Assembly: GCA_037039925.1 (NCBI GenBank)
Contig: JAXRKP010000064.1
Coordinates: 156,001-220,000 of the forward strand
Direction: 5' to 3'
Length of the DNA: 64,000 nucleotides
Source: Doris montereyensis
Lineage: Eukaryota; Mollusca; Gastropoda; Nudibranchia; Dorididae
The notes below the pieces were generated by a model. That model was not told where the DNA came from, did not search any database, and was given only the letters and a program-made list of their open reading frames with translations. This document shows, one piece after another, positions 1-12,143 of this stretch (position 1 is the stretch's first letter; each line of letters starts with the position of its first letter). The position numbers and the translations under genes were made by a program.

Positions 1-117
1 CAATGCCGTCTACACTAAGAAGGCCGTGACAGTGACACTGACAGTACAGAGAGAAATAGATTATTACTATTAGTTGACTCTATTAGATCTAGATGCCATC
101 TACTGTGTATACCACTA

Positions 118-498
118 CAGTGACTGAAACAAGGACTTGTCAACTTTCCCTATAATTATTTCTGTATTTTTTCACGACATGTGAAAATAACGGCTGTGCA
201 TTTAACAGCATACCAAAATAATAATGTTCTGCCTGTTTAACTTGTGGTTTTGGAAGAATGTCCAGAATACCTAACCTCGGCATATGATTATTAATATGAT
301 TACTCATTTCACTTTTGTGAATGCTCTTCTTTCTGTTCGTTGTCACATAAATAATATCATGAGCAACACCGAATTCTCAAAACCCTTAATTATTTTTCAC
401 GTAAGGAGGGACTTTTAATGTTTTGGTAACACAGTACTTGTGCATGACATAATTCTAAGGAGAGTTGACAAGTCCTTGTTTCACAGTTTCAGTCACTG
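118..498. mobile_element. MITE-like element with terminal inverted repeats and TA target duplication
   Basis: The left end reads CAGTGACTGAAAC then AAGGACTTGTCAACTTTCC. The reverse complement of the right end reads CAGTGACTGAAAC, then a short insert, then AAGGACTTGTCAACTCTCC. Both ends are flanked by TA (116-117 and 499-500), as expected for Tc1/mariner/pogo-type insertions. The interior (about 380 bp in all) has no recognisable transposase, so this is probably a non-autonomous copy. Confidence 0.6.
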
Positions 499-1596
499 TA
501 GTGATATACATGTACATAAGAAGTGTATCACAAGAGAAAGTGTCTCTTCTGACATGTGAGAACATTAGTCATGTCTAAAATGTCCTCTAAAATGTTTAAA
601 ACTGGTCACACCTGGTAAAAATAACGTCACGTCTTAGACAATAAACATTCATTGTCAATTCTGCAACCTGGTCCGAAAAAAACATGAGTGAGACTAGTGA
701 GAGGATTTTCTGCTGTCATGCATCAGAAGTGACACCACAGATTACTTTTGGGCAAATGTACCCCTGTCGCAAAACCATGGCTCCAATTATCTTTTCCATC
801 ATGAAAATATGAGATTGGTAATGGTACCTCTAGGTTATCACAAGCTCAGTTTTGCAAATATTTAAGACATTTTTTATTTTTGTCTACTTTTAATCCCCTT
901 TTGAGCTGGGCTCATATTATATACATCCCCCAGTCTAAGATTAAGATAGATTTGGTTTCTCTCAATTTCTGTTTTTGTACTATTTATTTATGAGGCTTAG
1001 ATTCAGGCAATCTTTTAGAATAATCATGTAGATCAAGATCTAGAATTAAGTTCCTAGTAAAGTGCTAGATCTGTCTAGAGTTAGATGCGGTTTTGCTGAA
1101 TTAAGATTTAGATGTAGATCGGGATCTAGATTTGAACATTTTGAAAACTAGATCTATCTAGACCGACAAGTAGACATTGAGATTTGAGTCTTAAGTTTAC
1201 ACTCGATATGTAACAATATTCAACACTTTGATGGTTATTAATATTATTAGACCAAGAAAACTGAGGGAATCAGTCGATGACAATTTTGGCTTATGTCAAG
1301 AAAAGCAGTTTGTCACTGTTGCTACTCAAGGAACCCTACCCTCACACAGGAGTCTACTAAAAATATTATACATGTATTATCAGGTTTTTCCAACTTAACC
1401 CATTCAGTCCCAAACCATCCCCCACCTAATACTAATACCCTGAATTCCCAACTAAAGGGAAGTAACTCCGTATGACTGATGACTTGCTTTGAATAAAAAT
1501 TCACTAAAAACATAAATATTGAATTTTTTGTATAGAACTAAGTGTAAAGTGTTCAGAAATGATTGTTCTTACTGTGGTTAACATTCATTAACAGAT
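499..1596. other. AT-rich intergenic stretch downstream of the zinc-finger gene
   Basis: No gene recognised. Several GATCTAGAT-type palindromic words occur between about 1,028 and 1,165. On the minus strand this is the 3' side of the zinc-finger gene and may include its 3' UTR. Confidence 0.4.
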
Positions 1597-4431
1597 CTAT
1601 GGCAGTAAGACGATATTGTAAGCCACTTCTCCCGGTCCTTGTGTGCTGAAAATTTCATCAGGGGTATGGTGAGGAGTAACGACCACTATTTCGTGGCTGG
1701 CGAGGTGAGCTGAGAATTTCTTATTCGAGTCAAAGGCTTCGTCACAATACTGGCAGTGGAACAACTTCTCGGTGGCATAATGAGTCCGCATGTGGACTTC
1801 CAGGTGATGCGGCCGTTTGAATGCTGCTGGACACACGTTGCACTTGAATGGCTTCTCCGAGGAATGTTTGAGCATGTGGGTCCTGAGAAGGCTGAAGGTG
1901 AACGCGGCATAGTCGCACTGCTCACATTTATAGGGTCGGTCGTTGAAGTGTTTCCGTCGGTGAATAGTCAAGTGACTCTTGGTAACGTAGCCATCCCCGC
2001 ACACCTCACATACATATGGTTTCTCTCCCTTATGATAGCGTTCGTGAGCAATAAGGGTGCCTTGCTGGTTGAAAGCCTTATCGCAAAAGCTGCACTTGTA
2101 GGGTTTTTCCCCGGTGTGTCGACGTTTGTGCACTTTCAAAGTCATGGAGTTCATAAAGCGCTGGCCGCACTGGTCGCAGACATAAGCCTTCTCTCCCGAT
2201 GGGCCCGCACATGGATGTCGAGCTTGCGCTTTTCGACAAAAGTGCGAGGGCAGAGGTCGCACTTTAGCTGCAAGTCTTTGTTGTGCAGTTTGATGTGGTC
2301 CAGTAGACCTTTCTTGATTCGGAAACTCTTCCCACACACATCACAGGTAAAAGGTTTTTCCCCAGTGTGAATGGACTTGTGCTTCAGCATTCCCCATTTA
2401 TCCACAAACGATTTATCACACACGTCACAGCGAATGGCTTTGGCTTGGTCGTGAAGCCGCGCGTGATTCAACAAACCCAGCTCTCGCCTGAACGTCTTTC
2501 CGCAGATACCACAGGAAAACGGTTTGATGCCAGAATGAGCCAATTTGTGAGCTTCCAGGCTTCTCTTCTCGATGAACGTCTTCGGACACTGTTCGCACTT
2601 GAAATGCGCGCTCTTGTCATGAATACGGCTGTGATTGATGAGTCCTCTAGCTATCCTGAACCTTTTGCCACAAACTTCGCATACGTGTGGTTTTTCTCCT
2701 GTGTGCACGCTGTGATGACCCTCCAGAGATCTTTTGTCCAGAAAGCTCTTTTGACACTGTTGGCACTGGAATTCATTCTTCCCGTCGTGCAGCCGGCGAT
2801 GGTTTAGCCAGGATTGCTGCCGGTAGAATCCCTTCCCACACACTTCGCAGAAAAAGATTTTTTCTCTGAATGAATGTCCATATGTTTTTCGAGAGCTTTC
2901 ACCCCAGAAAAGGCTTTGGGACAGTGTTCACACTGTAAGAGGTCAGTCTTGCCGTGTTTTCTACTGTTGTGATAAACCAGCGTCTTTTTCTGTCGAAATT
3001 GCTTTCCGCACTCACTACAGCCATAGGGTTTTTATGCCGTGTATTGTGAAATGAGTCTGAAGCAGTTGAGCGGTTTGAAAATGAAGAGAGCACACATCAC
3101 AGGTGTGCAATCCATTATCGTGTGAATTGTCTGTACCATCCTTGCTCCTATCACTAGAATTAACCTCTCTGTTAGAAGCTTTCGCGCAGGCAAGCAATTC
3201 ACCAGTGACATTGAAAGACATAGCATCGGAACCGCCGCTACCTCTCAGCTCCATATTTTCCTTCTCAGAGTCTAAGCAGGTTTGACTTTGGCTACGCTTT
3301 GAGCAACGATGCAGCCTCACTCTCCGGTGGCTTGAATACGACAGTCTACACTGAAGACAATAGAACGGCAGGCATTTTTTTCTGGCCTTGTTTTGCCTGT
3401 GTGACTTCCAGTGAGTTCTAAGAGCAGCTGGATTGGTAAACACAGCCTGACAAGTGGAACAAATGATTGGGAATTTCTCCTGGACCCCAGATTCGCCGAC
3501 TTCACAAGTTTCCGGCTTTATAAGTCTCCGAATAACTTCCGGTCGTCGGCAAACCTTGCCGAAACTTTCACTTGTCGCGAGCTCCTTCGAACTGGATTAA
3601 AAAATTCACCACTGTTCGTTTCATTCTCGAACACTTCCTCCTTGACTTTCTGGCTTTCTTCGGCCTGCACTGGGGTGACCCGCATGACCTCCTCTTCTTT
3701 CAACAATGCCGTTGATGGAGCCGTGACAATTTCTTTTCAGGACTCGGTTCTGATAATTCATCTTTGCCTCTATCACACGCCGAATCAAATGATTGAGCTT
3801 CATCTGTATTCGATTTTCGTTCACTCTCGTTGGTTTCCATTTCTCTAATCCTGTTCGTCGATGACGACGCGTGCGGTCGTCTGAATGCGAACGGAGGCAT
3901 TGCTCGTTGGTGGTGATGGAATCACCATAGTTGTTGACGGTTTTCTCGTCACATCATTCGACACGGGAGCTTCTGAAACCTCAGATTTAAGACAAAAATT
4001 ACCCCCTGCCGAAATAATCTCCAAATGTTCAATCCTTGCCTCGCCTCTCATACTCACATCCGATTTTGATGGGTCGCTGTGACACAAACCATCGTCGGTT
4101 ATTTGAAAAGCATCAACGATCAACCCACCCTCCTTATTTTCAATGTGCAAGGAGCTTTTGTACTGTTCGTACATGAGGACGATCTTCGGCATGCACAGGG
4201 TCTCCATCTGACACAACACTTGATTGAACTTGATGACATCAATGTCGGGAATCCCACAGGAAACGAGGAGGTCGCTCGTTTCAGATCCCCCAACCCCCAG
4301 CAGTATCGACATTTCCCGTGCTTCATGCTGAGGGCACCCTGTTCAGAAATGCACGTCATGGTACACGAACTTTGAAAAGATGAATAGAAACCCTGCCACC
4401 ACTTTAAGCAAAGCTCGTTGAACGACTCCAT
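1597..4431 (-). CDS. C2H2 zinc-finger protein, about 17-19 fingers, reading frame interrupted by single-base indels
   Basis: Probably a sequence-specific nuclear DNA-binding protein; no orthologue is recognised. I take the start at 4,431, where the N-terminus reads MESFNELCLKWWQGFY. This is followed by a non-finger region rich in acidic and serine residues (about 4,400-3,500). Fingers run from about 3,450 to the stop at 1,597, with cores such as CEVCGKRF, CEQCPKTF, CDVCGKSF and CSFCDKAF, and HTGEKP or HSGIKP linkers. The middle fingers alternate between two types: GK-F-R with a HD-type linker, then PK/K-F-(I/V)-(E/D)-K followed by H(T/S)GxKP, which suggests duplication of a two-finger module. 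The frame breaks near 2,198 (one G short in CATCGGGAGAG), 2,857 (A run), 3,028 (A run) and several times between 3,500 and 4,350. Finger sequence resumes in register after each break. No intron is needed. It could be a pseudogene, but the same kind of lesion occurs in the other genes here. Confidence 0.8.
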
Positions 4432-4534
4432 GTTGAGCCGATGAGTTGAGCCTCTAGACGAAATACAGCAAATGTTACTACAGATCCATCAAGACAACAG
4501 TTTGACAGAGTTGTGTTCACTTGCTTCACCTTTA

Positions 4535-4840
4535 AAAAAACAGAAACACAAAAGTGAGATTTCAATCTCCATACAAAAAAGGAAACAAAGAGGTGAGAGT
4601 TCACTGTGCATTTTAAAAAGAAAGAAACAAATAGGTGAGAATTCAATCTGCATTTTTTTTAAAGAAACAAAACAGTGAGAATTCATTCTGCATTTTTTTT
4701 TAAAAAGGAAAGAAAATGGTGAGAATTCAATCTACATTTTTTTTAAAAAGGAAAGAAAATGGTGAGAATTCAATCTGCATTTTTTTAAAAAAAAAAGAAA
4801 ATGGTGAGAATTCAATCTACATTAATTTAAAGGGGGATGG
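4535..4840. repeat. Minisatellite, unit about 44 bp with GTGAGAATTCAATCTACA
   Basis: About six or seven units share GTGAGAATTCAATCTRCA followed by a T/A-rich spacer and AAAGGAAAGAAA. The array lies directly 5' of the minus-strand zinc-finger gene. Related arrays sit at 6,411-6,600 and 10,755-10,885. Confidence 0.8.
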
Positions 4841-5579
4841 GGGAAGGGAGGGAGAGCACCTGGATTGGCAAGTTTGGGACCAGAATTGCGATTTTCTGTT
4901 CTTCTTATTCCGGTAGAACGATCATTTATCTACAAATTTATGGCAGAAAAATGTCCATATGACGCATAATTTATTTGTTACACAATATTTTGTAGGGTAG
5001 GTAAAAACAGTCCAAGTTTTCACGTAAATTACCCCTAACATTGACTGAGAAGATGACACTAAAAACCTTTGCAACGGGCCAGCTATCGCCACATCTAGCT
5101 AGCAACATGGTCTATCAACACACCCCTCGCCGAGTTGGCCTAGTGATGAGTGATGTAAGACTGCGGAGGTCAAATGTGCGGGCGATGAGTTTGTAAACAT
5201 GTGCACAAGTATAGGAATAGAGGAATAAAACAAAAGACTGGCCATTATGACGTCTGTTTTCCCAATACTTCACATCTAAACCTAGAGTTACAATCCTCTT
5301 TACATTAGTAACGATGCCAGAGACTGTCGAAAGAGTAAGGGGGCTGCTACAAGAAGGGCAACTCGCCTGAAGTGTCTTTTTTGTGTTATTATCTTTTGAT
5401 TTCTGTGTGTGCATTTTTCTCGAAATGTAGTCCCCCCCCCCCCCACTAAATTCATATCTCCTCCGTCATTTACCGACCGATTCACGTAATAGTTAGCACA
5501 CAGGTTCCTCTTGTCAATGTTAACAGAACGACATCAGGGCTTTTTGATATTTTGTGAACATTTTTTTTAGAAAAACATT
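4841..5579. other. Intergenic stretch, no gene recognised
   Basis: Contains a G-rich patch (4,830-4,855) and a poly-C tract near 5,431. No ORF with family resemblance is visible. Confidence 0.4.
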
Positions 5580-6418
5580 TTATTTGTACAGTAGTTTTCA
5601 CGAGCCAGGCAGTGGACAGGTAAGCACCTGTACAGGGATTTGCCAGTCCCGCCCTCCATGAGTTTCCTGCTGCCTTGCAGGCAGTTCTTGGTTGACCAAA
5701 GGCTAAGGGAGTTTAGTTAACCCTGACAGAAAATAACAACCTGCTGCCATGCAGGCTGGTTTTGGGAAACCAAAGTTAACCCAGGCAGAAAATAACAAGG
5801 CCCGGTAGGGGTCTCAAGGTGGCAGCCCCACTATCTACCTAGGGTATAGTGGACTAATCCCTGCTTATCCAAAACCAATTGATTCAAAGTACTAAATATG
5901 ATAATATACCCGACTTGAACTTTCGACGGACTGTGATTTTTGGAACATGGAATATTAGGGCACTAAATGGAAAAGAATTAGAATTAGCTGAAGAAATGGA
6001 AAAATTCAAAGTAGATATTTTCGTCATTACAGAAACAAAGAAACAATCACAAGGAATAGAAAATGTAGAACAAAATCATACTAGTTTATTCTTCTCAGAA
6101 GTGGATGTCAAAGATAGAGCTAGAGCAGTAGTAGGCCTCCTAATGCTTTCAACGCATTGATGTAATGCTTTCATCGTTTATAATTCATGCCATTATTGCC
6201 ATGCTTTTATCAATAATTTCAAAAACAACGTATACATGTAAAAAAATAGCATCATTGTTTTACATGCTGATTCATATTTTATGTGTGTATACAATTTTTA
6301 TTTAACTTTCTCAACTTTTCAATCATGTAATTGTAAAGCGCATAGAGCTTATTTCCACAATGGGTAGATGCGCTGTAAAAATGTTATCTATTACTATTAT
6401 TATTATTATAAAAAAGGA
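5580..6418 (+). mobile_element. Non-LTR retrotransposon (LINE) fragment: endonuclease N-terminus joined to a 3' tail
   Basis: The ORF at 5,879-6,160 carries FGTWNIRALNGKE and later VDIFVITETKKQ, the start of an apurinic/apyrimidinic-type endonuclease of LINEs. The coding frame ends after only about 90 residues. It is followed by a typical 3' end (GTAAAGCGCATAGAGC ... GATGCGCTGTAAAAATG) and an ATT-type tail at about 6,392-6,415. The rest of the endonuclease and the whole reverse transcriptase are absent, so this is an internally deleted copy. About 300 bp of probable 5' UTR precede the ORF and contain two related segments (GCTGCCTTGCAGGCAG and GCTGCCATGCAGGC). Confidence 0.65.
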
Positions 6419-6600
6419 AAGGATGAGAATTCAATCAACATAAAAAAAGGAAACAAAAAGGTGAGAATTCAGTCTGAATTTTTTTAAAAGAGAAAGAAAC
6501 AAAGATATGAGAGAATTCAAACTACATTAAATAAAATGAAACTCAAAAATGAGAATTCAATCTACATTTTTTAAAAAGAAACAAACAAATCTACACGTAA
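6411..6600. repeat. Minisatellite of the GTGAGAATTCAATCTACA family, second array
   Basis: Four degenerate units with GAGAATTCAATCTACAT-type cores and AAAAGAAACAAA spacers. It begins directly after the LINE tail. Confidence 0.7.
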
Positions 6601-7162
6601 TAGTAGGTCTAGTGTAAACCATTGTGATAAAGTGGCAAAAATGACGGTTTCGGATGCAACTTCACACTATCGCTGTTTCTTTGCAACCCAATGAAATGAC
6701 GCGTTCTTTACATCAAAACAAAGTTTAAGCATTGGTGAATCGAAATATAATGGGTTTTTTTATGATTGGATATGTGTGTATTTGTGTGCATCTGTGGTTT
6801 GAACTTGACATGATCTCACACTTTTGAACTGGGCGGGCGTGACAATTTGTTACACACCTCTCGCAAACGTTTGTGTTGCTTGGCGCCGCTGCAAGACATG
6901 GTAACAAAACTAGGTCAGTGGAAAGCCGAATGAACAAGGAATCCAATAATATGCATTTCATCTTTGTTTTTTTTAATATTAATTTCCCTTCAAAAAACCA
7001 AAGTAAAAATTTTATTTGAGAAAAATCAAATGTAAAAATCGGCTGATCGGGATAAATACATATATATATGAAATAAAACTCCAATTTTTTTCCTTTTGTT
7101 GGGTAACAAAATCAAGTAGCAGGCATTAGATGCTGTGATACGCCGATCGTTTTATTTCATAG
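6601..7162. other. Intergenic stretch, no gene recognised
   Basis: AT-rich. No conserved coding segment seen on either strand. Confidence 0.35.
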
Positions 7163-7303
7163 CTATCAAGGTGAGGTTGAATTCTGCATCCGAAAACCAG
7201 CTATATAAGCTCGATCCCAACATTGATGCTAACGTTAATCCAAATCACTTTAATAATGAAGATTCTGTTGTGTGTGATTGGAAATCCATCTACGATCCGA
7301 TTT
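7163..7303 (+). other. Weak candidate exon of an unidentified gene
   Basis: An open frame with balanced composition (includes NQLYKLDPNIDANVNPNHF) lies between a possible acceptor (TTTATTTCATAG) and a perfect donor (GTAAGT at 7,304). No protein family is recognised and no companion exon was found, so it may be chance. Confidence 0.22.
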
Positions 7304-8159
7304 GTAAGTATTTCATATCATTATTAATTATCGTAAACAAGTTAAGAGTTGTCCAAGTTTTACATATTTTTTACTTGTTTGAAGGTGTCGGGTTGGTGAG
7401 ATCTATCTCTAGTTTCACCGCTTTCTCGGTTTCGACAATTGACGTGGGTAAACTCAACATACACGCTTTTCTATCTATTTTATATGCATGTTAGTTTTAC
7501 CACATTTAATAGCTATGCATAGATCAAAGAAAAGTCTGTTTTATAAGAGTTATAATATAATCTTTTATGGCTAACTTAGGCCACACGGCTTGTGGAGGAG
7601 ACAGCATATATCTGTCAACTCAATCTGAATTGAGCTTTCAAAATGACCGCCGTCTGCTGCCAACTGAAGAATGGGGTGGAAGGGCTCATTTTGATACATA
7701 TATGCATTAATTAGGATGGCATTCTTGTCAAAATGGCGATAGCAACTTTAATCATTATTTTCTAAGTTGTTTTAGGTGAATAAGGACTTGATTTTGATAA
7801 TTTTTAGAAATATGAATAGATATATATATATATGTATTATTACTTTCCAATGGTGTGGTCCATACACCTGCCTTAATAAGGTGCATACATGGACGTGTCT
7901 AGAACTAGTGTTGCTAAAAAGTATTGGTCTTGTGACTTCTTTTTCTACACTATCAATTTTCTTTATATATGTTACTAGATCTAGTACAAAATGAAAACTA
8001 GATTTAGATCTAGACTATCAGACAAATATTTAACTTGAATAAATGGTAAACTTACACACTCTAAATTAGATTAGATTGATGTATCTTACATCACTAACTG
8101 TGTATAATTTCATTTGATATATTATACAACATACATAATATATATTATGCCGCATCTCC
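7304..8159. other. Intergenic stretch, no gene recognised
   Basis: AT-rich, with AGATCTAG words near 7,976-8,015. Nothing else supportable. Confidence 0.35.
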
Positions 8160-8240
8160 GTGTCTCACCAATAGATATGGAGTATTTTTACTCCATATCT
8201 AATCGGGTGAGACATGGAGTATTTTAACTCCATATATACC
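8160..8240. repeat. Nested hairpin (near-perfect inverted repeats)
   Basis: AGATATGGAGTA-TTTT-TACTCCATATCT forms a 12-bp stem with a 4-base loop. It is flanked by GTCTCACC and GGGTGAGAC, which extend the fold, and followed by a second small hairpin, GGAGTATTTTAACTCC. Confidence 0.7.
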
Positions 8241-8280
8241 TAATTTTGCTAATTTTTAGCATCTTTTTCTTTACTATACT

Positions 8281-8283
8281 ATG

Positions 8284-8314
<31 letters not shown>

Positions 8315-8336
8315 TATGTGTGTGTGTGTGTGTGTC
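8281..8336. repeat. Compound (TA)n(TG)n microsatellite
   Basis: A TA run followed by AAATATA and a TG run. More AT-rich simple sequence continues to about 8,475. Confidence 0.9.
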
Positions 8337-8754
8337 CCTATATAATACTAATAATAGTATACAATATATACCAGGTATGAAACCTATGATTAATAATATG
8401 TGTATATATATAATAATAATATATATATATAATATATATATGTTATATATACACATGTATATAATAATATAATATAATAGGAAACTGGTCCCCAAATTTT
8501 TTAAAAATAATTTGATTGTGGGGATCAGTTGGATTTTATTTTTCTTGTACTTGTATTAAATATTTTATTTACAAAATCCTTCCATGAGGCAAACTTTTAA
8601 AAGGCTTCTTCCATTCTATAATGTATAAACAAGATGTGGATAGATCTAATACGAGTGTCTTTGTTGAGTTCTAACAAAGAAAGAAAGAGACCACAATCGA
8701 AAATCCCGGCGGCGACTGCGCAGACGCGAGAACGTCTGAGCTAACCAATGAAAA

Positions 8755-8820
8755 TCCGTTGAGATACTGAGTAATTTTACTCCGTATCTCATTATCTCAT
8801 CCGATGAGACACGAAGACAC
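8755..8820. repeat. Second hairpin related to the one at 8,160
   Basis: GAGATACTGAGTA-ATTT-TACTCCGTATCTC is followed by CATCCGATGAGACACG. It shares the ACTCC(A/G)TATCT core and the GAGACA flank with the 8,160 hairpin. The two may be ends of one element about 650 bp long. Confidence 0.55.
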
Positions 8821-9639
8821 TTCGTATAATATATATTATAGGACTTAGATAAATAGGAAGGACTTCATTAGTCAGGCATACACTATCACCATCCCTGAAC
8901 CGCCCCACCACCTCCCCCTTTCGAGGCAGTCAGGTCCCTCCGGCAGCTCATCCCAAACGAACATCACACCGTTTGCCCGACTATAGGAGACCTCCCTTCA
9001 TTATAGAGATCAGACCATTCATTTTATTTTTCCTCCCAAGAAATAAATCTGGCATGCTAATGCAATAGGCCTATTTAGAAGACTGAAAATCCTTATCAAG
9101 ATCAGATCATACTTTTAATTCTTGATCGAGTTGTATGTTGAGCAGATCTATAGACTTTTTTAAAAACCAGCGGTCCAGAATGTTTGGGACGTAGATCTAT
9201 AATATAATATATATGATATAATCTAGAGATCTAGATAGATCTACTCCTGTTTGTTGCTTCATCTAAAACTAACCTTTTTATTTTTCCAATTTGTTTCCTC
9301 TATCTGACGACACCTTTGTATGTCTTTTCTAACGACCGGGAAAGGAGACGGCCAGACCCCACAGTTGTTCCTTTCACCAACCTTCTCCTGCTGATGTTAC
9401 ATACGAATTATTAATATTTTGATCCATAAAAATATGCTCTTTTTGCCGAAAATGGGGCAAATCTAGTCTATCATACTCTAGTGGATATAGCAGTTCATTC
9501 CCGTCACAATGTCAATGATATCATAAAAGAAGCTCAGTATCGATTCTTTGAATGTATACGAATCTTTTTAGAAACGATACAGGCCTATCTTTCAACACAA
9601 CTATTGTAGTAAGATAAAAGCCAGAAATATTATCTTAAG
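8821..9639. other. Intergenic stretch, no gene recognised
   Basis: AT-rich, with AGATCTAG palindromic words at 9,215-9,242. Nothing else supportable. Confidence 0.35.
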
Positions 9640-10690
9640 TACTGCAAGTTGGTACTTATTTTTATTGTCATAATATACGCTATTTTATGAATATTTCCTT
9701 AGTCCGTACGGAAAATATGTGACATATTCCACGCAACTTTTATCAAAAGGCACCATCCCGAAATGGGTAAAAAGGTGCTGGGGAAGTTGAAACAGTGTCG
9801 ATGAGAAATAGTTGAGAGCCTATCAAGGTTTTATGATGTTTCAAAGTACTATCCTACTCATGGGAAAAAAAACAATATTCAAATGTCAGTAAAAAAGACA
9901 AATACGATTTTCTCAAAATGTGTTTTGTTCTTATTATCTATTTATTTTTTAAATTTCTCAACGCATCTTCATTAAATTGGGTATGAATGATGAGTGGAGG
10001 AATAGGAAAAAATTTGCTAGATGGTTTTTTCGACTAAAGTTTTGTAAAAATTAAAATTCTTATATAATATTTTTGTATATTTTTGGGTTGTTCTCAAATG
10101 CTATTCTAAGAAATTCATAAAAACGAAAATTACTAATGAAACAAACATCTGATATGATGAAATGTAGATACTGTATCAAAGAAGGTGTGTGCCAAGTTTG
10201 ATAGAAATTTGACAAAAATTGTAGAAGCCTTTTGATCTTGAACTTGGTAAAATTTTGGGGCAAAATTCAAGATGGCGGCCGTTTCCATGGCAACCGTAAG
10301 CGGCATAAAAAAAATAAGGAAATATTTTAACTCAACACACTATTTCCATTACATCTATACATAAGTTAAATTGATAGGTACAAACGGGAAAATGTTCACT
10401 CCAAGACCTATTTTTTTCCCGCTTGCGGAAAAAATCCCGAAAATTGATTTTGGATGAGGTTTGAAAGTTAAAATTGGATATTTATATGTATCCGTACCTC
10501 TTGAAAAAAGTTGATAGGATTCTACACCTAAAGGAAAAGGGAACTGGCAGGTATCAGAAATCTGACTTTGTAAAAACTCATTTAAGAGACATTAGACTTT
10601 TTTTTACCAATTTTCAAAAAGTAGCAATTTTGGGGCATTTTTTCCGGTTTTTAGAAAATTTATGTTTTAAACCCCTCGAGTTAAAATAAT
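9640..10690. repeat. Dispersed repeat, probably non-coding part of a DNA transposon
   Basis: TTGAGAGCCTATCAAGG...TTTTATGATG...CAAAGTACTATC at 9,805-9,855 matches, in reverse complement, a diverged copy at about 20,885-20,945. The later segment AAGATGGCGGCCGTTTCCAT matches, also in reverse complement, about 59,800-59,830. No protein is recognisable. Confidence 0.5.
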
Positions 10691-10754
10691 TCTATTAGAA
10701 TAAACAATAACCTATCACTTTCACCTAATTAAAAAAATCGGTTTACACTACCTA

Positions 10755-10885
10755 ATAAAAGGAAACACAAAAGTGAGAATTCAATCTACAGGGAAAAAAT
10801 GAAACAAATAGGTGAAAATTCAATCGACAGAAGAAAAGGAAACACAAAGGTGAAAATTGATCAGCAGAAAAACAATCTACAGAAA
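10755..10885. repeat. Minisatellite of the GTGAGAATTCAATCTACA family, third array
   Basis: Three or four units of GTGARAATTCAATCKACAG with GGAAACACAAA spacers, related to the arrays at 4,535 and 6,411. Confidence 0.65.
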
Positions 10886-11396
10886 CCGAGCTCTATGTGT
10901 ATTTTAAGAAATATTGTTGTTGGTCTCGATTATTAAATTAAAATATCGATATTACGAATTTTTTGAAGAACAAAAAGAAAATGATTTGCTATTGGCGTGA
11001 ATGTGAAAGTAGAGAAAGCTGAGATTGAGACTTATTGGGAAGTTAAGAGATCCAGATCTAGTCTAGACGAAAGCTGTGAGGCTACCGATACAAAATTTTG
11101 AGGTAGATTTCAGTGAGTTTTGTTTTACATCTACTTAATTAAAAGGCATATTATATTTATTCTAGATCTAGGATAGATTATCTAGAGATCTAGATTCTAG
11201 ATCGAGATGGTGACTTGCACCTGATCTCAGATCTGTGTGTACAGTGTAAGTACAGTTTCGAGTTTGATGAGTTTTTAGTCCAGTAAGGTAGAAATCTTGA
11301 TCTAGACAGCATATAGTCATAGTGTAACAAACTGTCAACACAGAAAGACTGAGTAACTCCATGAGTACTGAAGCCTTGAAAGTTAAAATTAACGCC
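10886..11396. other. Intergenic stretch, no gene recognised
   Basis: Carries a cluster of AGATCTAGA words at 11,050-11,200. No coding segment recognised. Confidence 0.35.
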
Positions 11397-11552
11397 TAAA
11401 ATTAAGGCTGTGATTATTTTCAGCCGGGGTGAAAATAAAATCTGATCTTATTTTGTTTTTCCCCTCACCGGTTCTCGCCCTAGAGACGAGATCTAGAGAC
11501 AGGATTTTCAGTTATCGGATCTTATTTTCAGCCGTTTTTTTCTCCCGGATCT

Positions 11553-11626
<74 letters not shown>

Positions 11627-11679
11627 TCTCCCTCTCTCCTCTCTTCCTCCCTCCCTCCCTCTCTCTCTCTCTTCCTCTC

Positions 11680-11710
<31 letters not shown>

Positions 11711-11732
11711 TCGCTCTCTCTCTTTCTCTCTC

Positions 11733-11775
<43 letters not shown>

Positions 11776-12067
11776 CTATCTTTCTCTCTGTGTTTTCTTC
11801 CATTCTCTTTCTCCCTCTCTCTTTCTTTGTGTGTGTTTTCTTCCATCCTCTCTCTCTCTCTTTCTCCCTCTCTCTTTCTCTGTGTGTGTTTTCTTCCATC
11901 CTCTCTCTCTTTCTCCCTCTCCCTCTTTCTCTGTTTGTGTTTTCTTCCATCCTCTCTCTCTCTTTCTCCCTCTCACTTTCTCTGTGTGTGTTTTTCTTCC
12001 ATTCTCCCTCCCTCCCTCCACCTCACCCCTCTCTCTCTCTCCCCTCTCTCTCTCTCTCCCTCCTCTC

Positions 12068-12143
<76 letters not shown>

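Noticed and set aside
140..346. Transposase remnant inside the first MITE
   Set aside because: The 68-residue frame shows no recognisable transposase motif; treated as chance.
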